Shown piece by piece: positions 8,685-17,808 of a stretch of DNA of 64,000 nt. Made by a program: the position numbers and the translations under genes. The notes below the pieces were generated by a model that worked only from the letters and a program-made list of their open reading frames with translations, ran no database searches and was not told where the DNA came from. The DNA lies in contig JAIXXF010000038.1 of the NCBI GenBank assembly GCA_027490925.1, positions 97,756-161,755 on the forward strand, written 5' to 3'. Numbering within the stretch: the first letter of the stretch is position 1; the number at the start of each line of letters is the position of its first letter. The stretch is from Comamonadaceae bacterium (GTDB lineage: Bacteria > Pseudomonadota > Gammaproteobacteria > Burkholderiales > Burkholderiaceae_C).

Positions 8685-9353
8685 ATGAAACACGTCACCC
8701 TGACCGCCTTGGCCGCTGTGGCCACCCTGTTCACCGGCTCGGCTTTTGCTCAATACCAAGGCCAGTACCTCGCCGTGATTGGCGGCACGCGCATCACGCC
8801 CAAGGTGCAGAGTTCCGACCTCAGCCCCCCTGCGCCCAGTGGTACCAGAATCGACAATGCGCACAACACACAGCCATCCGCAGGCATTGGCCTGATGCTG
8901 ACCGACCACCTGTCTGTGTTCGTGCCGCTGGCACCGCCGTTCAAATTCGACGTGTACGGCCGGGGCGCGATCGAGGGCGTGGGCAAAATCGGCTCGGTCA
9001 AGTCGCTGCCAGCCACCCAGTTCTTCCAGTACCGCATGCTGGACCCTGAAGCGGCGTTCCGTCCGTACCTCGGCCTGGGCATCACGTACGCGTACTTCTT
9101 CCGGCCGGAGAGCAGCGCCGCGCAGACAGCGCTCACCAACCCCGGTGGGCCCGCGACCCGCTTCAAGATCAAATCGAAATTTGCGCCCACCGTGCAAGCC
9201 GGTTTTACATACACTTTCTCCGACCCGTACTATGTGGACGTGTACTACGCCAAGACCTTCTTGAAGAGCAAAGTGACCCTGAGCACGGGACAAACCCAGG
9301 ACGTGAAGATCAACCCAGAAACCATCCAGATCGGTGTCGGCACATCGTTCTGA
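8685..9353 (+). CDS. OmpW-family outer membrane protein
   Basis: The 222-residue protein has a cleavable signal peptide (MKHVTLTALAAVATLFTGSAFA, cut before QYQG) and aromatic-ended strands expected of an eight-stranded beta-barrel, ending in GVGTSF with terminal Phe. Family marks are the LMLTDHLSVFVPLAPPFKFDV strand pair, the GVGKIGSVKSLPATQFFQY segment and FRPYLGLGITYAYFF. OmpW porins let small hydrophobic compounds cross the outer membrane. It lies 18 bases after the GDSL lipoprotein and before a strong terminator, so the pair is probably one transcript. Confidence 0.87.
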   Translation: MKHVTLTALAAVATLFTGSAFAQYQGQYLAVIGGTRITPKVQSSDLSPPAPSGTRIDNAHNTQPSAGIGLMLTDHLSVFVPLAPPFKFDVYGRGAIEGVGKIGSVKSLPATQFFQYRMLDPEAAFRPYLGLGITYAYFFRPESSAAQTALTNPGGPATRFKIKSKFAPTVQAGFTYTFSDPYYVDVYYAKTFLKSKVTLSTGQTQDVKINPETIQIGVGTSF

Positions 9354-9374
9354 GCCGATCCCAGCGCCCAACCA

Positions 9375-9407
9375 CGCCCGCCAGCCTTGAGCCCGGCGGG
9401 CGTTTTT
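9375..9407 (+). terminator. Rho-independent terminator after the OmpW gene
   Basis: CGCCCGCC and GGCGGGCG form a perfect 8-bp stem around a 12-nt loop, followed by TTTTT. It lies 21 bases after the stop. Confidence 0.88.
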
Positions 9408-9474
9408 CATGGGCTAATGACCGACTGGCTACACTGGCGACGACATCGGCGGATCGCCCTGGCTTGTGCTGTCA

Positions 9475-12225
9475 ATGCCATCGCTGACGGCGGCGCACCG
9501 CGTCCCCCCCCGCGACGTTACCTTTGCTGCTTTTCATCTTGCTTTGACCACCGCTCCCGCCCTCATCGACCAAGACCTGTCGGCCCACACCCCCATGATG
9601 CAGCAGTACCTGCGCATCAAGGCCGAGCACCCGAACACGCTGGTGTTCTACCGCATGGGCGATTTCTACGAGCTGTTTTACGGCGACGCAGAAAAAGCCG
9701 CCCGCTTGCTGGACATCACCCTCACCCGGCGCGGTCAATCTGCTGGCGAACCGGTGGTGATGGCGGGTGTGCCCTTCCATTCGATGGAGGGTTACCTCGC
9801 GCGCCTCATTCAGCACGGTGAGTCGGTCGCGATCTGCGAGCAGGTGGGCGACGTGGCCACCGCCAAGGGGCCGGTGGAGCGCAAGGTGGTGCGGGTCGTG
9901 ACGCCCGGCACGCTGACCGACAGCGCGCTCTTGAGCGACAAGAACGAGTCCTGGCTCCTGGCGGTGCACCAAGGCCCGCGCGCGGCCAAAGCCAACGGCT
10001 GTGGTTTGGCTTGGCTCAGTGTGACCCAGGGCGAGTTGCACCTGGCAGAGTGCGCGAGCGACGAACTGCCGGCGTGGATCGCCCGCATCGCGCCCAGCGA
10101 GCTGCTGTTCAGCGCCGACGTGACACCGGCCTTTGCCCGCAGCCTGCAAGCGCTGCGGGCCGCCACCGACGCGGCGAGCGCCACCGCCTTGACCGAGAGA
10201 CCCGCCTGGCAGTTCGACACGGCCCTGGGCCAACGGCGACTGCACGGCCAGTTGGGCACCAACAACCTGAGCGCTTGGCAGGCAGACGACCTTCCCCAGG
10301 CCCACGCCGCCGGTGGCGCCCTGCTGGCCTACGCCGAACACACGCAGGGGCGGACGCTCTCCCACCTGCACAGCCTGAGGGTGCACCGGGCCAACGACGT
10401 GATTGACCTCCCGCCTGCCACCCGCCGCAACCTGGAGCTGACGCGCACCCTGCGTGGTGAAGACTCACCCACCCTGCTGTCGCTCCTGGACACCTGCATG
10501 ACCGGCATGGGCAGCCGCCAGTTGCGCGGCTGGCTGCTGACCCCGCGCCGTGACCGGCGCGAGGCCCAAGCCCGGCTCGCCGCGATCGACCAACTCCTGG
10601 GGCGCGAGGGACAGGGACCGTGGCGCGCGCTGCGCGACCAACTCAAAGGCTGCAGCGACTTGGAGCGCATCACCGCGCGCGTCGCGCTTCGCCAGGTGCG
10701 GCCACGCGAACTTTTGGCGCTGCGGTTGACACTACAAAAAACGGAGCATCTCGACAAGGTTTCTTCAGGGCTAACCGGGCTTTTGGCTGAACTGTTGGCC
10801 GATTTGCGTCCACCCGAAGCCGTGGACACATTTTTGGCGCGGGCGATCGACCCCGAGCCAGCGGCGATGGTGCGCGACGGTGGCGTGATCGCCCCCGGTT
10901 TCGACACCGAGCTGGACGAACTGCGTGGCATCCGAGACCACTGCGACGCTTTTTTGCTGGACCTGGAAACCCGCGAGAAAGCGCGTACCGGCATTGCCAA
11001 TCTGAAAGTGCAGTTCAACAAGGTGCACGGCTTCTACATCGAAATCAGCCAAGGCCAGGTGGACAAGGTGCCCGACGACTACCGCCGCCGACAGACACTG
11101 AAGAACGCCGAGCGTTTCATCACTCCCGAGTTGAAGGCCTTTGAAGACAAAGCCCTGAGCGCTCAAGAGCGGGCACTGGCACGCGAGAAATGGCTGTACG
11201 AGCAGGTGCTGGACACACTACAACCTTTTGTGCCACCACTCTCGCGCATGGCCAGTGCGCTGGCAGCGCTGGACGTGCTGTGCGCCCTGGCCGAACGTTC
11301 GCTCACGCTGGGCTGGTGCGCGCCCCGTTTCGTGAAAGAGCCGTGCATCGACATTGAGTCGGGTCGGCACCCGGTGGTGGAGGCACGGCTGGCAGAAACC
11401 GCAGCGCTGGGTGCAGCACGTGGCGCTGCGGGCAGCTTCATCGCCAACCACACCCAGCTGGGGCCCAAGCAGCGTATGCAGGTCATCACTGGCCCCAACA
11501 TGGGGGGCAAATCCACCTACATGCGGCAGGTGGCGATCATCGTGCTGCTGGCCAGCATTGGCAGTCATGTGCCCGCGAGCGCCTGTCGGCTTGGGCCCAT
11601 CGACGCGATCCACACCCGCATCGGCGCGGCCGACGACCTGGCCAACGCGCAGTCCACCTTCATGCTGGAGATGACCGAGGCGGCGCAAATCCTCCAAACC
11701 GCCACGCCGCACAGCCTGGTGCTGATGGACGAGATCGGCCGTGGCACCTCCACCTTCGACGGCCTGGCGCTCGCCAGCGGTATCGCCACCCACCTGCACG
11801 ACAAGACGCAAGCCTTCACGCTGTTCGCCACCCACTACTTTGAGCTGACCGAGTTCCCGGCCAAACACCACGCGGCGGTGAACGTGCACGTGAGCGCGGC
11901 CGAGTCGGGCAGCGACATCGTTTTCCTGCACGAGATCCAACCTGGCCCAGCCAGCCGCAGCTACGGCATTCAAGTCGCCAAGTTGGCGGGCATGCCCAGC
12001 ACCGTGTTGACCCATGCCCGCCACGCCTTGCAGGCGCTGGAGGCTCAACAAACCGCGTCACGTGCCCAAGTGGACTTGTTCGCCATGCCCACGGTAGACG
12101 ACCTGCCCACCCCCGGCGCCCTAGAATCGAGCTTGTCCGCCATTGACCCAGATGCGCTCAGCCCACGCGAGGCTTTGGACGCGCTTTACACCCTCAAAAA
12201 ACAGCTGGCCTCATCCAAACGCTGA
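9475..12225 (+). CDS. mutS: DNA mismatch repair protein MutS
   Basis: MutS recognises mispaired bases and starts mismatch repair with MutL. The mismatch-binding [12 protein letters not shown] follows [17 protein letters not shown] near the N-terminus; the ATPase part has the P-loop [15 protein letters not shown] (about residue 673) and Walker [15 protein letters not shown]. The start is uncertain: ATG at 9475 gives 916 residues, about 30 more at the N-terminus than usual; GTG 9466 or an inner TTG/ATG (up to 9595) are alternatives. In the linker before [14 protein letters not shown] an AT-richer stretch encoding [17 protein letters not shown] coincides with a dispersed repeat copy (10729-10788) and stays in frame. 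Confidence 0.95.
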   Translation: MPSLTAAHRVPPRDVTFAAFHLALTTAPALIDQDLSAHTPMMQQYLRIKAEHPNTLVFYRMGDFYELFYGDAEKAARLLDITLTRRGQSAGEPVVMAGVPFHSMEGYLARLIQHGESVAICEQVGDVATAKGPVERKVVRVVTPGTLTDSALLSDKNESWLLAVHQGPRAAKANGCGLAWLSVTQGELHLAECASDELPAWIARIAPSELLFSADVTPAFARSLQALRAATDAASATALTERPAWQFDTALGQRRLHGQLGTNNLSAWQADDLPQAHAAGGALLAYAEHTQGRTLSHLHSLRVHRANDVIDLPPATRRNLELTRTLRGEDSPTLLSLLDTCMTGMGSRQLRGWLLTPRRDRREAQARLAAIDQLLGREGQGPWRALRDQLKGCSDLERITARVALRQVRPRELLALRLTLQKTEHLDKVSSGLTGLLAELLADLRPPEAVDTFLARAIDPEPAAMVRDGGVIAPGFDTELDELRGIRDHCDAFLLDLETREKARTGIANLKVQFNKVHGFYIEISQGQVDKVPDDYRRRQTLKNAERFITPELKAFEDKALSAQERALAREKWLYEQVLDTLQPFVPPLSRMASALAALDVLCALAERSLTLGWCAPRFVKEPCIDIESGRHPVVEARLAETAALGAARGAAGSFIANHTQLGPKQRMQVITGPNMGGKSTYMRQVAIIVLLASIGSHVPASACRLGPIDAIHTRIGAADDLANAQSTFMLEMTEAAQILQTATPHSLVLMDEIGRGTSTFDGLALASGIATHLHDKTQAFTLFATHYFELTEFPAKHHAAVNVHVSAAESGSDIVFLHEIQPGPASRSYGIQVAKLAGMPSTVLTHARHALQALEAQQTASRAQVDLFAMPTVDDLPTPGALESSLSAIDPDALSPREALDALYTLKKQLASSKR
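10729..10788 (+). repeat. Dispersed 60-nt repeat, copy B (inside mutS)
   Basis: The copy reads ACACTACAAAAAACGGAGCA at its head and has GGCTAACCGG at offset 40 and CTTTTGGC at offset 51. It matches the other copies without gaps. It is read in the same codon phase as copy A in trmJ. Its head is the most diverged of the six. Confidence 0.6.
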
Positions 12226-12251
12226 ACCAGCGCTGACCGAACGAGACCCCC

Positions 12252-13079
12252 ATGACTTACTGCGTCGCCATCAAACTCAACGCCGGCCTGGTGTTCCTGT
12301 CCGACTCCCGAACCAATGCGGGCCTGGACCAGATCGGCACCTTCCGCAAGATGATCATTTACGAGAAAGCGGGCGACCGCTTCATGGTGCTGCTGTCCGC
12401 GGGCAACCTGAGCATTTCGCAGTCCATCCGCGAAATCTTGCAGGTCGAGCAGGTCAAGGACATGGAGGGTGGCGAGCCCATCACCATCTGGAACGCCAAG
12501 AGCATGTTCGACGCGGCCCGCGTGTTGGGCGCTGCAGTGCGCCGGGTCTATGACCGCGACGCCGCCGCGCTGAAGCAAGCCCGGGTCGACTTCAATGTGT
12601 CCATGATCTTTGGTGGGCAAATCAAGGGTGAGGGTATGCGCCTGTTCGAGGTGTACTCGGCGGGCAACTTCATCGAGGCGACGCCCGAGACGCCGTTCTT
12701 CCAAATCGGCGAGTCCAAGTACGGCAAGCCAGTGCTCGACCGCGTCATCACGCCCCACACCCCGCTGGACGAGGCCGCCAAGTGCGCCCTGGTGTCGATG
12801 GACTCCACCCTCAAATCCAACCTGTCGGTGGGGCTGCCGCTGGACCTGGTGGTCTACGAGGCCGACCAGTTCGCCAGCGATCGCATCGTCTGCATCGACG
12901 ACAACAACCCCTATTTCAAGATGCTGCACAACAGCTGGGGCGAAAAGCTGCGCCAAGTCTTTGACAGCATCGAGCACCCGGTGTGGGATGGGGGGCGCAC
13001 CAACGTGCCGCTGATGGTCGCGGCCCAGCGCGCGCTGCCGCTGAAGAAAATCAGCACCCCCGAAGAAAAGCTGATCTGA
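12252..13079 (+). CDS. Proteasome-type peptidase Anbu (COG3484)
   Basis: The 275-residue protein begins MTYCVAIKLNAGLVFLSDSR, the signature of Anbu, the bacterial 'ancestral beta subunit' related to HslV and proteasome beta subunits. Removal of Met1 would expose Thr2 as the N-terminal nucleophile; the SDSRTNAGLDQIGTFRKM segment matches the conserved strand and switch region, and LVSMDSTLKSNLSVGLPLDL the late core. Anbu assembles into open helical or ring-like oligomers and its substrates are unknown. In many genomes Anbu sits with transglutaminase, alpha-E and ATP-grasp genes; none is here. It follows mutS by 26 bases and precedes an alpha/beta hydrolase by 4 bases, implying an operon with the latter. 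Confidence 0.88.
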   Translation: MTYCVAIKLNAGLVFLSDSRTNAGLDQIGTFRKMIIYEKAGDRFMVLLSAGNLSISQSIREILQVEQVKDMEGGEPITIWNAKSMFDAARVLGAAVRRVYDRDAAALKQARVDFNVSMIFGGQIKGEGMRLFEVYSAGNFIEATPETPFFQIGESKYGKPVLDRVITPHTPLDEAAKCALVSMDSTLKSNLSVGLPLDLVVYEADQFASDRIVCIDDNNPYFKMLHNSWGEKLRQVFDSIEHPVWDGGRTNVPLMVAAQRALPLKKISTPEEKLI

Positions 13080-13083
13080 CCCC

Positions 13084-13917
13084 ATGGCCTTGCTGATCTT
13101 TTCCCACGGCAACGGGTTTCCGGGCGGTACCTACTCCACCGTGTTCAAAAGCCTGCGGTCCCGCGGCTTCAAGGTGCGTGCCATTGACAAGCTTGGACAC
13201 GACCCGCATTACCCCGTCACCAACAACTGGCCCCACCTTGTTCAGCAGGTCGCCGACTTTGCCGCGAAAGAAATCGCCAAAGCCGGTGAGCCCGCGTGGC
13301 TGGTGGGCCACTCCCTGGGCGGCATGCTCAGCGCCATGGTGGCGGCACGCCACCCCCACAGCGGGACCGATGGCCTGGGTGGCCACGGGCTGGCCGGGGT
13401 GGTGTTGCTGGACTCCCCCATGGTGGGCGGCTGGCGCGCCACGGCGGTGAGCGTCGCCAAGCGAACCACCTTTTTGGGCAGCATGTCCCCAGGCGCGGTC
13501 AGCAGCAAGCGCCGTGAACGTTGGCCCGACCGCGACGCCGCGCTGGCCCACTTCGCCAGCAAGAAGGTGTTCGCCAAGTGGGACCCAAGGGCGCTTGAGG
13601 ACTACATCGAACACGGCACACACGATGTCGACGGCGAGCGGGTGCTGAGCTTTGACCGGGTGGTGGAAACCGCGATCTACAACACCCTGCCCGACCACCT
13701 GGACCGGTTGCTCACCCGCCACCCGCCGCGCTGTCCGGTGGCCTTCGTGGGTGGATTGCAGTCTGCCGAGCTGAAACAGGCTGGCCTGTCCCTCACAGAA
13801 AAGGTCACCCGTGGGCGCATGGCCATGCTGGACGGTACCCACCTGTTTCCCATGGAGAAACCCATCACCACGGCGGCCGCGGTCGAGACCGCCATCCGCA
13901 GCATGCAAGGCCACTGA
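13084..13917 (+). CDS. Alpha/beta hydrolase
   Basis: The 277-residue protein opens MALLIFSHGNGFPGGTYSTV with the oxyanion HGNG motif, has the nucleophile elbow GHSLGG (Ser near residue 78) and ends with a strand followed by DGTHLFPMEKP whose His completes the triad. It is a cytoplasmic hydrolase of unknown substrate (esterase, lipase or similar). The start lies only 4 bases after the Anbu stop, so the two genes are almost certainly co-translated; this suggests a link between the protease and the hydrolase, though none is known to me. Confidence 0.85.
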   Translation: MALLIFSHGNGFPGGTYSTVFKSLRSRGFKVRAIDKLGHDPHYPVTNNWPHLVQQVADFAAKEIAKAGEPAWLVGHSLGGMLSAMVAARHPHSGTDGLGGHGLAGVVLLDSPMVGGWRATAVSVAKRTTFLGSMSPGAVSSKRRERWPDRDAALAHFASKKVFAKWDPRALEDYIEHGTHDVDGERVLSFDRVVETAIYNTLPDHLDRLLTRHPPRCPVAFVGGLQSAELKQAGLSLTEKVTRGRMAMLDGTHLFPMEKPITTAAAVETAIRSMQGH

Positions 13918-13952
13918 AGCGGCAGCCACTGCTGTGGCTTGGCCGCTCGGAT

Positions 13953-14777
13953 TCAGTGGCCCCAGGTCACCAAGCCGGTGTGGGCGGTGACCAGCACCAC
14001 CACACCGAACCCGATGCGATACCACGCGAACGGCACAAAACTGTGGCTGCTGATGTAGCGCAGCAACCAACGCACGCACAGCCAAGCACTCAGGAACGAG
14101 AACACCAGGCCGACCGAGAACATGGGCAGATCGGCCAGCGTCAACAGCGCGCGCTCTTTGTAAAGGCTGTAGGCCCCCGCCCCGATCAGCGTGGGGATGG
14201 CCAGAAAAAAAGAAAAGTCGGTGGCGGCCTGCCGACTCAGCCCCAACAGCATGCCCCCGATGATCGTGGCCCCACTGCGGCTGGTGCCGGGCACCATGGC
14301 CAGGCATTGCACCAGCCCCACCTTGGCGGCGTCCCAGGGCGACATGTCGTCCACGGCCTGCACCCGGACCGCCGCTGTGGACCGCCGCTCCGCCCACAAG
14401 ATGACGACGCCGCCCACGATGAAGGTGGTGGCCACTACCACAGGTGTGAACAGGTGCGATTTGATCGCCTTGCCGAAGAGCAAACCCAGCAGAACGGCCG
14501 GGATGAATGCGATCGCCACGTTGAGCGCGAAACGCTGGGCTTGCCGCTCGGTCGGCAATGCAACCAGAGTGGACCGGATCTTTTGCCAGTACACCAGCAC
14601 CACCGCAAAGATCGCCCCGGTCTGGATCGCGATGTCAAACACCTGGGCCTTGGCGTCGTCGAACCCCAGCAGGGCACCGGCGAGGATGAGGTGACCAGTG
14701 GACGAAATGGGCAAGAACTCGGTCAGGCCCTCGACCACGCCCATAATTGCCGCCTTGGCCAACAAAACAATGTCCAC
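13953..14777 (-). CDS. uppP: Undecaprenyl-diphosphatase UppP (BacA)
   Basis: The 274-residue integral membrane protein starts at a GTG ([20 protein letters not shown]). It dephosphorylates undecaprenyl pyrophosphate to recycle the lipid carrier for peptidoglycan and polysaccharides. The two signature regions are present: [17 protein letters not shown] near residue 16 and [19 protein letters not shown] near residue 162, plus about eight hydrophobic helices. It converges with the alpha/beta hydrolase gene. The carrier it recycles is not the lipid used by the Kps capsule system, whose anchor is phosphatidylglycerol. Confidence 0.95.
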   Translation of the reverse strand: MDIVLLAKAAIMGVVEGLTEFLPISSTGHLILAGALLGFDDAKAQVFDIAIQTGAIFAVVLVYWQKIRSTLVALPTERQAQRFALNVAIAFIPAVLLGLLFGKAIKSHLFTPVVVATTFIVGGVVILWAERRSTAAVRVQAVDDMSPWDAAKVGLVQCLAMVPGTSRSGATIIGGMLLGLSRQAATDFSFFLAIPTLIGAGAYSLYKERALLTLADLPMFSVGLVFSFLSAWLCVRWLLRYISSHSFVPFAWYRIGFGVVVLVTAHTGLVTWGH

Positions 14778-14963
14778 ACTCTCCCCTTTGAAGAGTCGGG
14801 ATTATCGCCGGGCGGCACCCGCTCCTTGGTGCTCCCAGGTGCCCGTCTGGCTTCATCGGACCCGCCGGGTGTGCCCCGACGTTCAGGTTTCAAGGGTTAT
14901 CACCGATCGTTCTAGGCCGCGTTCATCTCGCCACCGGCCCGCTCAGCGCCACACAATAGACCC

Positions 14964-16412
14964 ATGAAAAAAGCACACCAAAGTACTCAGGGCTTGCAGC
15001 GCGGTAAGCCCCTGACCCTGGCCGTTTGGCTGGTCGCCGCGCTCACCGCTGGCGCGGCGTGGGCACAAACCAAAGACCACATCGTGGTGCTGTCGGAACC
15101 CAAGCTGTCACCGGTGTTGGCCAAAGAAACTGTGCTCGATGACCGGTATGCCCTGCAGGCCGAGGCATGGGGGTACTTGCCACCCAAGCTGGTCAAGGAA
15201 GTGCAGCGGCTGGAGAAGCGACACACCGTGGTGGCCAAGCAAACCTTCGGCCGGGTGATGACCGGTTTTTCTGCACCCCTCACGCCAGCGCAAGTGGCCG
15301 CCCTGCGGAATGAGCCCTCGGTCGCATGGGTGGAAGAAGACCAGGTGGTCAGCGCACAGCTGCTGGATTTGGGCGTGCTCAACACGCTGCTCGGATTGAA
15401 GCGGCCAACCGGAGCGACCAGAGCCCCCTCGGCCACGGACACATCCAACCCTGCCAGCCTCGCCCTGCCCCCCAACACCCCCTCCGGTGCAATCAACAGC
15501 ACGCCGACAGGCACTGCCAGCGGTCAAACTGTGTCTTATGGCATCGCCAGCACAGCGGCGGACAAAAGTTGGGCTGTGCCAGGCGATGGGGAAGGCACTG
15601 TCGATGGTCCTACGGTGTACGTGATCGACACAGGCATCGCAGAAAACCGCGACTTGAACTTGGTGAAATCCATCAATTTTGCGGGCGGCCCAGTCGCTGA
15701 CTGCAGCGGACACGGCACACACGTGGCGGGCATTGTGGGCGCCCGAGACAACGCGCTGGACACGGTTGGCGTTGCACCAGGCGTGCGATTGGTGAGCGTG
15801 AAGGCTCTGGGCTGCAACAACTTGGGCTCGGTGTCCAACGTCATCAAAGCGATCGATTGGGTGGCCCAAGACGCGGGCCCGCGGTCCATTGCCAACCTCA
15901 GCTTCAGCCTGCCCGGCACCAGTTTGGCGCTCGAACGGGCTGTGCTGGCGGCGGCGGACAAAGGGCTGTTGTTCAACATCGCCGCTGGGAACTACGCCGC
16001 CAACGCCTGCCGCTCCTCCCCCGCCAGCCAGGGCGGTGGGGCCAACCCAACCGTGCTGACGATCGCGGCGGTGGACCGCAAAAACGAAGAGGCGCGCTTC
16101 AGCAACTTTGGCAACTGTGTGGACGTGTGGGCGCCGGGGGTGGACGTTCCGTCAACCCGCTACACCGGCGGCGTGTCGTTGATGTCGGGCACTTCCATGG
16201 CGGTGCCCCATGTATCGGGCGCAGCGGCCTTGTACTGGGCGGTGAACCCCAGCGCTTCGGCCGCACAGGTGGCCACCTACGTCCGACAGAACCGGGCAGT
16301 GGGCAGCAACAACGCGAAAGACGGTCAGCCGCTGCGGCTGCTGCGCGCCGACGTCCGCGACAACCGCGCGTCCACCCCGACCGCTACGCCCACCACGGCC
16401 CAGCGGCCCTAA
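14964..16412 (+). CDS. Secreted S8 (subtilisin-like) serine protease
   Basis: The 482-residue preproprotein has a signal peptide ending AAWA before QTKDH, an inhibitor-I9-type propeptide (FGRVMTGFSAPLTPAQVAAL, PSVAWVEEDQ), a linker, and a subtilase domain. The catalytic triad is intact: Asp222 in VIDTGIAE, His250 in CSGHGTHVAG and Ser411 in SGTSMAVPHVSG. It should be exported, cleave off its propeptide and act as an extracellular protease. The end is Thr/Pro-rich (TPTATPTTAQRP). A CACAAT sequence ends 7 bases before the ATG, close enough that the transcript might have almost no leader. Confidence 0.93.
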   Translation: MKKAHQSTQGLQRGKPLTLAVWLVAALTAGAAWAQTKDHIVVLSEPKLSPVLAKETVLDDRYALQAEAWGYLPPKLVKEVQRLEKRHTVVAKQTFGRVMTGFSAPLTPAQVAALRNEPSVAWVEEDQVVSAQLLDLGVLNTLLGLKRPTGATRAPSATDTSNPASLALPPNTPSGAINSTPTGTASGQTVSYGIASTAADKSWAVPGDGEGTVDGPTVYVIDTGIAENRDLNLVKSINFAGGPVADCSGHGTHVAGIVGARDNALDTVGVAPGVRLVSVKALGCNNLGSVSNVIKAIDWVAQDAGPRSIANLSFSLPGTSLALERAVLAAADKGLLFNIAAGNYAANACRSSPASQGGGANPTVLTIAAVDRKNEEARFSNFGNCVDVWAPGVDVPSTRYTGGVSLMSGTSMAVPHVSGAAALYWAVNPSASAAQVATYVRQNRAVGSNNAKDGQPLRLLRADVRDNRASTPTATPTTAQRP

Positions 16413-16553
16413 CGCCCGCCAGAAGCCCGCATCGACTGCGACTTTGTCACGCCTTGACGCCGGCCAGCGGTCAATGGTCTATTGGTCGGCCTTGTGTATG
16501 GAACCGACATCCCCATGTGCGATAGTCACAGCGTTTCACAACCCGAGGTGTCC

Positions 16554-17108
16554 ATGAACCATTTCCCATCCAAACTCGCTTGCGGCCTTTTGGTGGTGAC
16601 CACAGTGGGCCTGACGGCCTGCGCCTTTGGCCCCACCCCCAACGCCTTCAACCCAGACAGCGTGCCCGATCAGATCAAGGTGCCGGCGGGACACCGTGTG
16701 GCGCTGGAAACGGTGGGGTCGGGAAAGATCACTTACGAGTGCCGAGCCAAGAAAGACGCCCCAAACCAATACGCGTGGGAGTTCGTCTCGCCAGACGCAC
16801 AGCTGACAGACCGCAGCGGTCGCCTGATCGGCAAGTATTTCGGCCCACCCGCCACATGGACCAACATCGACGGTTCCACCGTCACAGGCGCCCAGGTGGC
16901 CGTGTTCCCGGTGGACAAGAGCATCCCGTTGCAACTGGTGAAAGCCAACCCGTCAACCGGCAACGGCGGGTTCACCAACGTCACCTACATCCAGCGCGTG
17001 GCTACGCGCAATGGCATCGTGCCCGCCGACACCTGTAACCAGTTGGCCGAAGGCACACGCGCCGATGTCAACTACCAGGCAGACTACATTTTCTGGAAAG
17101 CGCGCTGA
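16554..17108 (+). CDS. DUF3455 lipoprotein
   Basis: The 184-residue protein starts at the ATG at 16554, preceded by a GAGG element at a good distance. The signal peptide ends in LTAC (lipobox Cys near residue 23), so it is probably a lipoprotein. The remainder matches DUF3455 proteins: VPDQIKVPAGHRVALETVG, ITYECRAK, WEFVSPDAQLTDRSG, GKYFGPPATW and ADYIFWKA. The function of this family is unknown to me; members are exported and contain few conserved charged residues. It is followed by a strong terminator and is probably a single gene. Confidence 0.83.
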   Translation: MNHFPSKLACGLLVVTTVGLTACAFGPTPNAFNPDSVPDQIKVPAGHRVALETVGSGKITYECRAKKDAPNQYAWEFVSPDAQLTDRSGRLIGKYFGPPATWTNIDGSTVTGAQVAVFPVDKSIPLQLVKANPSTGNGGFTNVTYIQRVATRNGIVPADTCNQLAEGTRADVNYQADYIFWKAR

Positions 17109-17146
17109 CCGCACAGTCCCAAGATGGGCGCGAACGCCCAGTCAAT

Positions 17147-17180
17147 GGGGTTGCCGACCGTCGGTCGCAACCCCTTTTTT
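17147..17180 (+). terminator. Rho-independent terminator after the DUF3455 gene
   Basis: GGGGTTGCCGACCG pairs with CGGTCGCAACCCC (one bulged base) and runs into TTTTTT. It also lies 40 bases beyond the stop of the convergent repeat-protein gene. Confidence 0.85.
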
Positions 17181-17220
17181 ACGGCGGCCAAACGCAGGGG
17201 CCTTGGACGCACCACTGAAG

Positions 17221-17643
17221 TCAGCGGTAGTGACCACCCCGATACTCCACCCGGCCATAACCATCACCATAACGGCCGCCGTCGTAACGGCTGTTGTGAT
17301 TGCGCCAACGGCCATGGCCTTCGCCATGACCATGACCGTACCGTGGCGCTACCACCGCACGGGGCTGGTAATACACGGGAGCAGGCTGGTAATACACAGG
17401 CGCAGGTTGGTAGTACACCGGCGCAGGTCGGTAATACACCGGGGCCGGCGCCTGGTAGACCGGCGCGGGGGTGTAGTAGACCGGGGCATTGCCCACCGAC
17501 ACGCCGACTGCGGGCAGCGTGACGCCCACGTTGAACAACACGTCGCTGCGCGCTTGTGCAACGCCAGCGCCCAACAATGCGGCGCTAGCCATCGAGGCGG
17601 CAGCGACCCATTTCAACATCCTGCGGTTTGCGATCACTTTCAT
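17221..17643 (-). CDS. Exported heptapeptide-repeat protein (APVYYxP)
   Basis: The 140-residue product has a signal peptide (MKVIANRRMLKWVAAASMAS... AQA, cut near residue 31), a short region NVGVTLPAVGVSVG, then six tandem copies of a seven-residue unit of the form APVYY(Q/R/T)P from residue 53 to 94, and a tail rich in Gly, His and Arg (GHGHGEGHGRWRNHN). Similar Pro/Tyr-rich small exported proteins occur in many proteobacteria with no known function; surface or periplasmic location is likely, and the His cluster could bind metal. It is a single gene with its own promoter region, convergent with DUF3455. Confidence 0.75.
   Translation of the reverse strand: MKVIANRRMLKWVAAASMASAALLGAGVAQARSDVLFNVGVTLPAVGVSVGNAPVYYTPAPVYQAPAPVYYRPAPVYYQPAPVYYQPAPVYYQPRAVVAPRYGHGHGEGHGRWRNHNSRYDGGRYGDGYGRVEYRGGHYR
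17362..17487 (-). repeat. Six tandem 21-nt coding repeats
   Basis: The DNA encoding the APVYYxP heptapeptide repeats as a 21-nt unit of the type GCGCCGGTGTATTACCAGCCT, imperfectly in six copies. The last three copies are the closest. Copy number of such arrays often varies between strains. Confidence 0.8.
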
Positions 17644-17808
17644 CTCCTGTGTTTGTCAAACCAGAAAGTGGTTTGACCGCGAGCGCTCTCGGCACCCGGT
17701 GACCTTACAACGCCGCCTGTCCTGGCCTGGCTTACCCGCACCGCGTTGAAAGTCGTTGCGAGTGGTAACAAGGCCTGACGTCGGGCGCTTGGCGTCCTTT
17801 CGCCGCGC

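Noticed and set aside
7305..9410. Minus-strand open frame of 701 codons opposite the GDSL and OmpW genes
   Set aside because: Shadow of high-GC coding DNA: the opposite strand carries clear signal peptides, motifs and a terminator, while this translation is low-complexity Val/Gly/His text.
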